Assembly (NCBI GenBank): GCA_041946865.1 | Contig: JBHGBF010000121.1 | Location: 1-15,707 of the forward strand | Reading direction: 5' to 3' | Source: RPQK01 sp041946865 | GTDB lineage: Bacteria; Acidobacteriota; UBA6911; RPQK01 | DNA: 15,707 nucleotides | In this document: positions 1-6,902 of the stretch, in pieces | Layout of the letters: each line of letters opens with the position of its first letter | How positions within the stretch are numbered: the stretch's first letter is position 1 | Made by a program: the position numbers and the translations under genes | Notes under the pieces: generated by a model | What the model saw: only the letters and a program-made list of their open reading frames with translations | Databases searched by the model: none | What the model was told of the DNA's origin: nothing

Positions 1-10
1 AAAGTCCAGT

Positions 11-32
11 GCCGGACTCTGGAGAGTCCGGC
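11..32. terminator. Perfect 9-bp stem hairpin, possible terminator of a gene outside the window
   Basis: The arm GCCGGACTC is followed by a four-base loop TGGA and the exact reverse complement of the arm. No T-run follows on either strand, so it is not a classical intrinsic terminator. Its position ahead of a non-coding stretch suggests it ends transcription of a gene lying to the left. A protein-binding palindrome is the alternative. Confidence 0.4.
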
Positions 33-303
33 CACGATAAAAGCCTGCCCGCACTTTCGATCGTATTCCCGGAGCAGTGCGGCAGCCATGCCAGGCCACG
101 CCGCCGCCTCCGAAAAAGTGCTCGCCCAGGCCGCGGAGTTGCTTCAGAGACGCGTATCAGGATCAAGAGAGCCGCACCTGGAATTTTCACAGTGCCCATT
201 TCCCAAAGGCTGCACAACCAAACCCAACAACCGCCGCGATTTCAAATTCCAAATCGTTTATCCTTAAGCCTCTCTTTTTGCGGAGGCGGCTCGAGGGAGA
301 TCC
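33..303. other. Non-coding leader of the large secreted protein gene
   Basis: No credible gene is seen here: the open frames are short, lack ribosome sites or run into the next gene in another frame. An AT-rich patch near 236-272 interrupts GC-rich DNA and could hold the promoter of the next gene, but no clear -35/-10 pair can be named. Bases 238-255 (GATTTCAAATTCCAAATC) resemble a remnant of an AT-rich short repeat and have 5-bp complementary ends. Confidence 0.5.
293..298 (+). promoter_or_regulatory. Ribosome binding site of the 1549-residue protein
   Basis: The purine run GAGGGAGA at 293-300 contains a strong Shine-Dalgarno core about five bases before the ATG at 304. It decides this start over any upstream in-frame option, and the encoded protein then begins with a signal peptide. 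Confidence 0.75.
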
Positions 304-3300
304 ATGCAGACGCTTACCGGGTTGAGATACTTGCTGGTTTTCTGCGGCCGGCTCTCGGTCGTACTGTTCCTGGCGGCTCACGCCCAGGGCGCCCTGGCGC
401 AGGAGTCGGCGCCTTCCTCAGCGCGCCTTGCGCCCGAGAGCAATGTGCGGCCGTTTGTCGGCGCCGTAAACGGTGTAGCTTTCACGCTCCAGAAAAAGGG
501 CCAAGGGGTGGCGGCGGTCCCGGTCCCTACGTCCTTGCCCGCTTTCAAGGCGTTTGGACTTTCGCGCGACCAGCAGCGACTTCTCTACACGCCACTGAAG
601 AACGGTGCTCCATCCGGTGAGCTCTGCATCGAGGACATATCGACGAGCACTGTGACCTGGCTTCCGCCGCACGTTATCCTGCAGGCAGCCTGGTCGCCGG
701 CCGATGATAACCGCATTGCGTATAGCTTTGGCGGCGTGGATGCCTATGGGATTGCGGTGCTTCAGCTGGACACGGGGCGCGCTACGGTACTGGCGCAAGG
801 CAAACTGCTTCCGGAATCCTTCCGATGGGATGCCTCGGGGAACGGAATTCACTACCTCGAAGCCACCGGCGATGCCGGCGCGCCGGGGGTATTACCCCGT
901 TATGTGTCGATCGGCGCCCCCGGGCCGGCCCGACAGGTCGTCCCGCCTCCACCCGCCGACTTCCCGGTCCTCAAGCAACCTGTTGGCGCCCCAGCTTCCG
1001 GCCAAGGAGCACCCGTCCTGGCCTTGCCCGACAACTCAGCGACTCCTGCGGCTGCGGACGGATATGCTTTCCGGGTACGAAGCCCAAAAGGACGGCACGA
1101 AATTCTGGGCGAGAATGTCACCGGTAACGGCCGGCTCTTCCTGGTGGACTCGGGCGGAACTCCGGTTAGTATCGGAGAGGGCCAACTCGTCGGCGTTCTG
1201 GAGGAGGGCGTGGTCGTTCGCCGGTTCTCGACCGCCGGCACCTCGCTTGAATACGTCAGTTGGGGCGGGACCACTGTCGATCTCGCCACCACCGTCCTTA
1301 CCTATAACCTTCCGATGGCCAACCCCACCGTTGTCCAAGGCGGCCAGGGATACGCGTCACCGGGGAATTGCAGTGTCGGTTCGCATGTCAATGCCATGGC
1401 CTTTGCCTACGACCTCTGGAATTCGTCGGTGGGGGCCCATGTTCTGGCGGCTGCGGACGGCCTGGTTGTCTATACCACCTCCTCGGTTACCTGCAACACC
1501 GTCGATACCAACTGCCCCGACTATGCAGCGGGCGGCTGCTCAGCGACGTTCTTCGGCAACATAATCATCCTGCAGCATTCGGACGGGACATTCACCAAGT
1601 ATGCGCACATGGAGGCGGATTCCGTCCAGGTTGCTCCGGGCGCAACCGCGTGCCAGGGACTGTATGTCGGCAGGCAGGGCCATACCGGATCCACCAACGG
1701 GAGCTTCAACGGCTGCGGTGATCATTTGCATTTCCAGCGCCAGTCCTCGCCGGACATTTTCGGACAGTCGATCCCTGTCGATTTCGCGGACGTACCTTCG
1801 AATCCCCTCAGCTGCGGCACGAGCTACACGTCCGCCAGCGTCGAAACCTCGCACTCAATCTCCCCGTCAAGCGCCAGCTTTGGAATCCCGGGAGGAAGCG
1901 GGTCCGTGTCCGTCTTCTCGACCGGATGCACCTGGTCGGCGGTCAGTAACGATTCCTGGATCACGATCACGTCCGGCGCGACGGGCAGCGGGAATGGCGT
2001 TGTCAGTTACAGCGTCGCCGACAACTCGACGAGCGGTGACCGCACCGGCACTCTCATTGTAGCCGGGCACCCCTTCGTCGTGAGTCAGACGGGGGGCGGA
2101 GTCACCAACCTGGCGCCGGTTGTCGACGCGGGGAATGATCAGATCATCACTCTTCCAGGAGGAGCGGCTCTGAACGCGACGGCCACGGATGACGGTTTAC
2201 CGAATCCTCCGGGTGCGCTGTCACCGCTGTGGACCGCCGTCAGTGGGCCTGGAACCGTCACGTTCGCCAATGCCCAGTCACTGAGCACATCAGCCAGCTT
2301 CAGTATGGCTGGAATTTACGTGTTGCGGCTGACCGTGAGCGACGGGGCGCTGTCCACCGGCGACAACCTGACAGTCACGGTCAATACTAACAGCGGTGCG
2401 GGGCTCCTGACCGGTAGCAACTCAACCCCGCCTGGCACTGTCGATCTGACGACAGAAGGCTCCAGCGACTGGGCTCACTGGGGTACAGTGTCCGATACGA
2501 GCTTTGACCATAAAAGCTCCGGCAACTCGCAGATCAGCAATTACACGCGCATCGGACCGATCAGCAGTATCAGATATTCGAGCGGCAACACCAGTTACAG
2601 TTGGAGCGACGGCACGCCGACTGCATCGGCCAGCGGCAGCGCCACCGGGTTGTTCCTGTATGGCGCCGGAAACGGCTTTCAGTTGACCGTCCCGGCTGAT
2701 GCGACCCAGCGGACCCTGAAGCTCTACGTGGGAGTGTTCAGGGTGCGGGGCCGTTTGGAGGTCACACTGAGTGACGGCAGCGCTTCCCCGTATGTGAATA
2801 ACTCCCTGGCCAGCACTGTTGGAGTGACCAACGGCGTATACAGCTTGACCTATCGGGCGGCCAGTGCCGGTCAAAACCTGATCATCCGATGGACTGTAGA
2901 AACCGAATTCGATCCGGCCGGAAGCGTCAGGCTTGAGTCGGCCGCGCTTGCTGTGAATTCAGCGCCCGGCTCCGGCCAGCTTTCGGCCAGCCTGGCCACC
3001 TCCCCGGCGACTCTCAACTTGACGGCGCAAGGCACCCTCGACTGGGCCCACTGGGGGTTGACGTCTAGCTCGAGTTACAACCACAAGGTGACGGGCGGCT
3101 CCAAAATCAGCAATTTTACGCGGATCGGTAGCGGGGCTCTGGGCCGCCAGCAGGCCAGCATGACTCGATATAGCTGGAGCGACGGAACACCAGCCGCCTC
3201 GGCCTCCAACACGCCGACCGGCGTCTATAGGATCGGGCAGGGAAGCGGCTTTCAACTGACTGTCCTCGCGGATACAACAGTACGCACCTTGAGGCTTTAT

Positions 3301-4953
3301 GTGGGGGTGTGGGCCGCACAAGGCAGGCTGGAAGCCACGTTGAGTGACGGCAGCGCACCGGGTCTGGTGGACACCAGCGTGATTAATCAGACTGCGACCA
3401 GCAACGGGTTTTATACGCTTACATACCAGGCCGGCACCGCGGGGCAGTCGCTCAGAATCAGATGGACCGTGCATGCGAATTTCGACCCATTCGGCAATGT
3501 GACCCTCCAGGCGGCAACACTCGTGACAGGCGGCTTGAATCAGCCCCCTCTGGTGAATGCGGGACCCGACCAATTGGTGAGCTTGCCGAATTCCGCAACT
3601 GTTGCCGGAACCGCCTCCGATGACGACCTGCCGAACCCGCCCGGTGCGCTCACCACGACGTGGTCGCTGGTTGCCGGTCCCGGTACGGTGACGTTTGCGA
3701 ACGCGAGCGCGCTGAACACGACTGCGACGTTCTCGGCGGCAGGCTCATACACTCTTCGTCTGACCGCTGACGATGGCGCACTTTCCAGCACAGACGATCT
3801 CGTCGTGACGGTGAGTGCCGCCAACCAGGCGCCGACCGTGAATGCGGGACCCGACCAATCGGTGAGCTTGCCGAATTCCGCAACTCTTGCCGGAACCGCG
3901 TCGGACGACGGCCTGCCGAACCCGCCCGGCGCCTTCACCACGACGTGGTCGCTGGTTGCCGGTCCCGGCACGGTGACGTTTGCGAACGCGAGCGCGCTGA
4001 ACACGACTGCGACGTTCTCGGCGGCCGGCTCGTACACTCTTCGCCTGACCGCGGATGATGGCGCGCTTTCCAGTGCAGACGATCTCGTCGTGACGGTGAA
4101 TGCCGCCAACCAGGCGCCGACCGTGAATGCGGGACCCGACCAATCGGTGACCTTGCCGAATTCCGCAACCCTTGCCGGAACCGCGTCCGACGACGGCCTG
4201 CCGAATCCGCCCGGCGCCTTCACCACGACGTGGTCGCTGGTTGCCGGTCCCGGCACCGTGACGTTCGCGAATGCAAGCGCGCTGAACACGACTGCGACGT
4301 TCTCGGCGGCCGGCCCATACACTCTTCGTCTGACCGCGGACGACGGCGCGCTTTCGGCTAGCGACGACGTGGTCATCACGGTGAACAACAGCAGTAACGG
4401 GGTGCTCTCAGGCAGTCTGGCTACACCGGGAGCGAGTGTGGATCTTACCGCCGAAGGGACGTTGGACTGGGCTCATTGGGGGTTGGTTAGTGCGAGCAGC
4501 TTCAACCACCGGGCGGGGGTAGCTTCGCAAATTGCTGCTTTTACTCCGGTTGGTCCGGGTGCAGTGAACCGTCAGAAGGCAAGCCCGACCAGCTGCAGCT
4601 GGACAAACGGGACGCCGACAACGTCGGCCAGCAATACGCCGGCCGGGGTCTACAAGATAGGAACGGGGACCGGCTTCCAGTTGATTCTGCCTGCAGACAC
4701 AACGTTGCGGACGCTGCGACTCTATGTCGGCCTCTGGGATGCGCAGGGCCGTTTACAGGTCATGTTGAGTGACGGCAGCGCGCCGGACTTCGTCGATACC
4801 AGTCTGATCAATCAGACGGCGACAAGCAATGGTGTCTACACCCTGAACTACCGGGCGGCTTCCTCTGGACAGACCCTGACGATCAGGTGGACAGTGCAAA
4901 CGAGCTTCAACACGTTCGGAAACGTGACTCTTCAAGCGGCGGCGCTCCAATAG
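304..4953 (+). CDS. Secreted multidomain M23 metallopeptidase with BACON, PKD and DWAHWG-type repeat domains
   Basis: A 1549-residue exported protein. Residues 1-32 form a signal peptide ending near AQGALA. Residues about 50-330 look like PD40/WD40-type propeller blades (for example LSRDQQRLLY and AWSPADD). Residues about 350-500 are an M23 (LytM-like) peptidase: H361 and D370 fit the HxnD zinc ligands, H435 lies in YAHM, and H474/H476 form the HLH motif, so the site looks intact. Residues about 518-598 match a BACON domain (TWSAVSNDSWITI). PKD-type domains occupy about 602-694, 1080-1173, 1175-1269 and 1270-1361. A roughly 180-residue domain with DWAHWG at 722, 913 and 1388 occurs three times. 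Known M23 enzymes cut peptidoglycan or peptide cross-links. Here the substrate is unknown, and the many adhesion-type modules suggest surface or polymer binding. The gene stands alone ahead of the glycosyltransferase block. Confidence 0.88.
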   Translation: MQTLTGLRYLLVFCGRLSVVLFLAAHAQGALAQESAPSSARLAPESNVRPFVGAVNGVAFTLQKKGQGVAAVPVPTSLPAFKAFGLSRDQQRLLYTPLKNGAPSGELCIEDISTSTVTWLPPHVILQAAWSPADDNRIAYSFGGVDAYGIAVLQLDTGRATVLAQGKLLPESFRWDASGNGIHYLEATGDAGAPGVLPRYVSIGAPGPARQVVPPPPADFPVLKQPVGAPASGQGAPVLALPDNSATPAAADGYAFRVRSPKGRHEILGENVTGNGRLFLVDSGGTPVSIGEGQLVGVLEEGVVVRRFSTAGTSLEYVSWGGTTVDLATTVLTYNLPMANPTVVQGGQGYASPGNCSVGSHVNAMAFAYDLWNSSVGAHVLAAADGLVVYTTSSVTCNTVDTNCPDYAAGGCSATFFGNIIILQHSDGTFTKYAHMEADSVQVAPGATACQGLYVGRQGHTGSTNGSFNGCGDHLHFQRQSSPDIFGQSIPVDFADVPSNPLSCGTSYTSASVETSHSISPSSASFGIPGGSGSVSVFSTGCTWSAVSNDSWITITSGATGSGNGVVSYSVADNSTSGDRTGTLIVAGHPFVVSQTGGGVTNLAPVVDAGNDQIITLPGGAALNATATDDGLPNPPGALSPLWTAVSGPGTVTFANAQSLSTSASFSMAGIYVLRLTVSDGALSTGDNLTVTVNTNSGAGLLTGSNSTPPGTVDLTTEGSSDWAHWGTVSDTSFDHKSSGNSQISNYTRIGPISSIRYSSGNTSYSWSDGTPTASASGSATGLFLYGAGNGFQLTVPADATQRTLKLYVGVFRVRGRLEVTLSDGSASPYVNNSLASTVGVTNGVYSLTYRAASAGQNLIIRWTVETEFDPAGSVRLESAALAVNSAPGSGQLSASLATSPATLNLTAQGTLDWAHWGLTSSSSYNHKVTGGSKISNFTRIGSGALGRQQASMTRYSWSDGTPAASASNTPTGVYRIGQGSGFQLTVLADTTVRTLRLYVGVWAAQGRLEATLSDGSAPGLVDTSVINQTATSNGFYTLTYQAGTAGQSLRIRWTVHANFDPFGNVTLQAATLVTGGLNQPPLVNAGPDQLVSLPNSATVAGTASDDDLPNPPGALTTTWSLVAGPGTVTFANASALNTTATFSAAGSYTLRLTADDGALSSTDDLVVTVSAANQAPTVNAGPDQSVSLPNSATLAGTASDDGLPNPPGAFTTTWSLVAGPGTVTFANASALNTTATFSAAGSYTLRLTADDGALSSADDLVVTVNAANQAPTVNAGPDQSVTLPNSATLAGTASDDGLPNPPGAFTTTWSLVAGPGTVTFANASALNTTATFSAAGPYTLRLTADDGALSASDDVVITVNNSSNGVLSGSLATPGASVDLTAEGTLDWAHWGLVSASSFNHRAGVASQIAAFTPVGPGAVNRQKASPTSCSWTNGTPTTSASNTPAGVYKIGTGTGFQLILPADTTLRTLRLYVGLWDAQGRLQVMLSDGSAPDFVDTSLINQTATSNGVYTLNYRAASSGQTLTIRWTVQTSFNTFGNVTLQAAALQ
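2401..4953 (+). repeat. Three copies of a DWAHWG-type beta-rich domain (protein-level repeat)
   Basis: Copies lie at residues about 700-884, 889-1075 and 1366-1549 of the M23 protein. Each follows the same order: DWAHWG, a Y/CSW-x-(D/N)GTP block, GFQL, an R-T-L-(K/R)-L-Y-V-G strand, LSDGSA, and a closing (I)RWT followed by a V-x-L-x-(A/S)-A strand. Copy 3 has CSW in place of YSW. The alternating hydrophobic strands and repeated Trp and Asp residues suggest a jelly-roll or carbohydrate-binding-like fold, which is inference. I know similar segments from other large secreted bacterial proteins but no assigned function. Confidence 0.7.
3553..4389 (+). repeat. Three tandem 285-bp units encoding PKD-type domains
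   Basis: Unit starts at 3553, 3838 and 4123 are exactly 285 bp (95 codons) apart. Units 2 and 3 differ by only a handful of residues, and unit 1 is slightly more diverged (QLVSLPNS and SDDDLPNPPG against QSVSLPNS and SDDGLPNPPG). The earlier PKD copy at residues 602-694 is much more divergent. The near-identity at DNA level points to recent tandem duplication or gene conversion. Confidence 0.88.
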
Positions 4954-5019
4954 GAAGGCGCCGTTCGTTCTCTTATCCCAGCCGCAGCCTCGGTGTTATC
5001 CCTCGTGTGTTTCTTCGGG

Positions 5020-5025
5020 TACAAT
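5020..5025 (+). promoter_or_regulatory. Candidate -10 box (TACAAT) of the glycosyltransferase block
   Basis: TACAAT sits ten bases before the ATG at 5035, so a start site about seven bases downstream would give an almost leaderless transcript. No good -35 hexamer is visible 17 bp upstream. The absence of a well-spaced Shine-Dalgarno before this ATG fits leaderless or near-leaderless expression but does not prove it. Confidence 0.3.
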
Positions 5026-5034
5026 GCCAGGATT

Positions 5035-6717
5035 ATGGCGCGAGGCTGGAGGAATCCGTACCTGCTGTTGGCACTGCTCGTGGCCGGCACCTGTTTGCCT
5101 TTTATCAACCAGCCTTTCCATATTGACGACCGGATTTATCTCGAGGTCGCCGACAACATCCTGGACCAGCCCCTGTACCCGTACGACTATCCCGCGATAT
5201 ACGAGGGCTTCGAGGCGCCGGACGCGGCGAGCCATAGTCACCTGCCGCTCACGTCGTATTATCTGGCCGCTGTCAAAGTGTTGACGGCAAGCGAGAAGGA
5301 ATGGGTTTTTCATCTGGCCTTTCTTCTCTTCCCAATGCTGGCCGCCTGGGGAATGTATGACCTGGCCCGGCGCTTTGTGCGGTTCCCGCTCGCGGCGTCA
5401 GCCCTTTTGGTTCTTTCTCCGGTCTTCCTGGTTCTGAGCCACACGCTGATGACGGACGTGCCCCTGTTGAGCCTCTGGATCCTGGCCTTTTCACGATTCT
5501 TCGCGGTCATCGACGGGAGTGCGCGAAAGCGCGACTGGGTGATTCTGGCGGCAAGTCTGCTCGGCGCCGCCTTTATTTCCGTGACCGCTATTGTCCTGGT
5601 CTTCCTGTTTGCCTCTGCCGCAGTCGTGTCCGGTCGGCCGGCACGCGCGGAATCCCGCCGGCTGCTTTCACTGCTTCTAGGCCTGCCCTTCGTGCTCTGG
5701 TTCCTCTGGTTCTTGATGGCGTACGTTCACTACCGTCGCTTTGTCCTGGTGAACACGTTCCTGCACATGAATCAGCGGGCGGCCTTTGACTGGAATCTTG
5801 CCGGAGTGAAAGCGCTCAGTTTTGCTTTGAATCTGGGTGGTCTTTTTCTTCTTCCGCTTTTGGCTTGGGTCGCCCTGGCCTGGGGTTTCCGGCTGCGGGT
5901 AGCGCTGATAGTGTTCTTTGCGGCCTTCGTGCCTTTTTATACCTGGGTAACCGGATGGTCCTGGCCGCATACCCTGCTGTTTGCCCTCTTTCTTTCGACC
6001 GGAGTGCTGATAGTTTTTTCGCTGGTTGCCTCGGTGTGGTCCCAGGCTTTCCAAGTCCGAGGCTGGCGCATCGTGCTGCTCTGGTTTGCGGCGGTGCTGG
6101 CCGCCTGTCTGGTTCTCTCGTACAGCGGGTCGGCGCGCTATACGCTCCCGGCGCTTCCGGTCGTCGTACTCCTGGCCATCCGCCAACTGGAGGGCCGGAT
6201 CCGCGAGGAGTATTTTCTGCGCAACCTCCTCTGCCTGTGCGTCTTGCTGACAGGCGCTTATTCCTTCTGGATCGGCCTTGGTGACTATCGATTCGCCCAG
6301 GTCTACCCGCAGGCAGCATCCGAACTGACCGCCAGGTATGCTCGGCCGGACCGGGTCATCTGGATTACCGGTGAATGGGGCTTCCGCTACTACATGAACC
6401 GCGCGGGCGCGCGGACGCTGCTGCAGACGACGACCGGACCGCAGGCCGGCGATATTATCATCAAACCTTTCATCGCGATGCCTTGGGTGACCCTCTACGA
6501 CACCGAAGAGTACGCGGACCTGGTGGAACAGCGTCATGTGAATCCCGGTTCGCGCGTCCGCTTGCTTGACTTTGCTTCTCATGCGGGGTTTTACAGTACC
6601 GGGTGGGGTCTTCTTCCTTTCAGCGTGAAAAACAGCGAGCGCTGGGAATGGTTTAACGTCTTTCGCGTTAAGAAGCCTTACCAGGGGCAGATACCTCGGC
6701 AAACGCGACCGTGGTAG
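5035..6717 (+). CDS. Polytopic GT-C type glycosyltransferase (ArnT/PMT-like, GT39/GT83 style)
   Basis: A 560-residue inner-membrane protein with roughly ten or more hydrophobic helices in the first 400 residues and a hydrophilic C-terminal domain. The first periplasmic loop carries D31-D32 (FHIDDRIYLE), the acidic pair typical of GT-C enzymes using polyprenyl-phosphate sugars. A second conserved-looking segment is H136-TLMT-D141-VPLL. The tail contains GEWGFRYYM and the charged segments expected of a periplasmic domain. Such enzymes move a sugar from a lipid-phosphate carrier to lipid A, glycolipid or protein; which acceptor applies here is unknown. I take ATG 5035 rather than the in-frame GTG at 4993, because the latter adds an unlikely extension overlapping the TACAAT element. 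It is the first gene of a co-directional block. The stop is followed at once by a short tandem repeat. Confidence 0.8.
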   Translation: MARGWRNPYLLLALLVAGTCLPFINQPFHIDDRIYLEVADNILDQPLYPYDYPAIYEGFEAPDAASHSHLPLTSYYLAAVKVLTASEKEWVFHLAFLLFPMLAAWGMYDLARRFVRFPLAASALLVLSPVFLVLSHTLMTDVPLLSLWILAFSRFFAVIDGSARKRDWVILAASLLGAAFISVTAIVLVFLFASAAVVSGRPARAESRRLLSLLLGLPFVLWFLWFLMAYVHYRRFVLVNTFLHMNQRAAFDWNLAGVKALSFALNLGGLFLLPLLAWVALAWGFRLRVALIVFFAAFVPFYTWVTGWSWPHTLLFALFLSTGVLIVFSLVASVWSQAFQVRGWRIVLLWFAAVLAACLVLSYSGSARYTLPALPVVVLLAIRQLEGRIREEYFLRNLLCLCVLLTGAYSFWIGLGDYRFAQVYPQAASELTARYARPDRVIWITGEWGFRYYMNRAGARTLLQTTTGPQAGDIIIKPFIAMPWVTLYDTEEYADLVEQRHVNPGSRVRLLDFASHAGFYSTGWGLLPFSVKNSERWEWFNVFRVKKPYQGQIPRQTRPW

Positions 6718-6902
6718 AAGGATGAAGGATGAAGAGAAGGATGAAGGATGAAGGATGAGGGAAGACGAATGAAGAAGGGGGTGGGTAATGGGGTTGAGAC
6801 GGTCCAAAGCCGGAACGGTGACAGGGAAGGAGACCCTTCATCCTTTAACCCTCATGCTTCTTCCTCCTCTTCATCCTTCATCCTTCATCCTTCATCCTTT
6901 TT
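6718..6902. repeat. Inverted pair of AGGATGA heptamer arrays
   Basis: The left array (6718-6758) is built of AGGATGA units. The right array (6869-6902) is its reverse complement (TCATCCT units). A 23-base perfect inverted match joins 6736-6758 with 6871-6893 around a loop of 112 bases. The element begins directly after the stop at 6717 and runs into the next coding region, supplying its probable Shine-Dalgarno, start codon and Ser/Phe/Pro-rich N-terminus. No transposase or target duplication is visible. It resembles dispersed short tandem repeats seen in many genomes with large intergenic repeat loads. Confidence 0.85.

Noticed and set aside
9..620. 203-codon plus-strand frame at the left edge
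   Set aside because: It overlaps the start of the secreted M23 protein in another frame, lacks a ribosome site, and its composition (Arg/Pro-rich) is typical of a shadow frame.
3540..4388. Long open frame on the minus strand (282 codons) with repeated sequence
   Set aside because: It is the antisense of the PKD units. The repetition simply mirrors the coding repeat, and there is no ribosome site or recognisable fold.
3553..4389. Assembly artefact producing duplicated PKD units
   Set aside because: Units differ at scattered positions (for example SLPNS against TLPNS and GSY against GPY) and remain in frame, so they are real copies, although the copy number could still be collapsed or expanded.
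5677..6807. 376-codon minus-strand open frame over the first GT-C gene
   Set aside because: It is antisense to a gene with clear membrane topology and motifs, low in hydrophobic pattern, and begins inside the AGGATGA repeat region. GC-rich codon use keeps the opposite strand open.
6718..6902. CRISPR array or insertion sequence
   Set aside because: Units are only seven bases with no spacers, and no Cas gene or transposase is present anywhere in the window. It is a short tandem repeat in inverted pairing.
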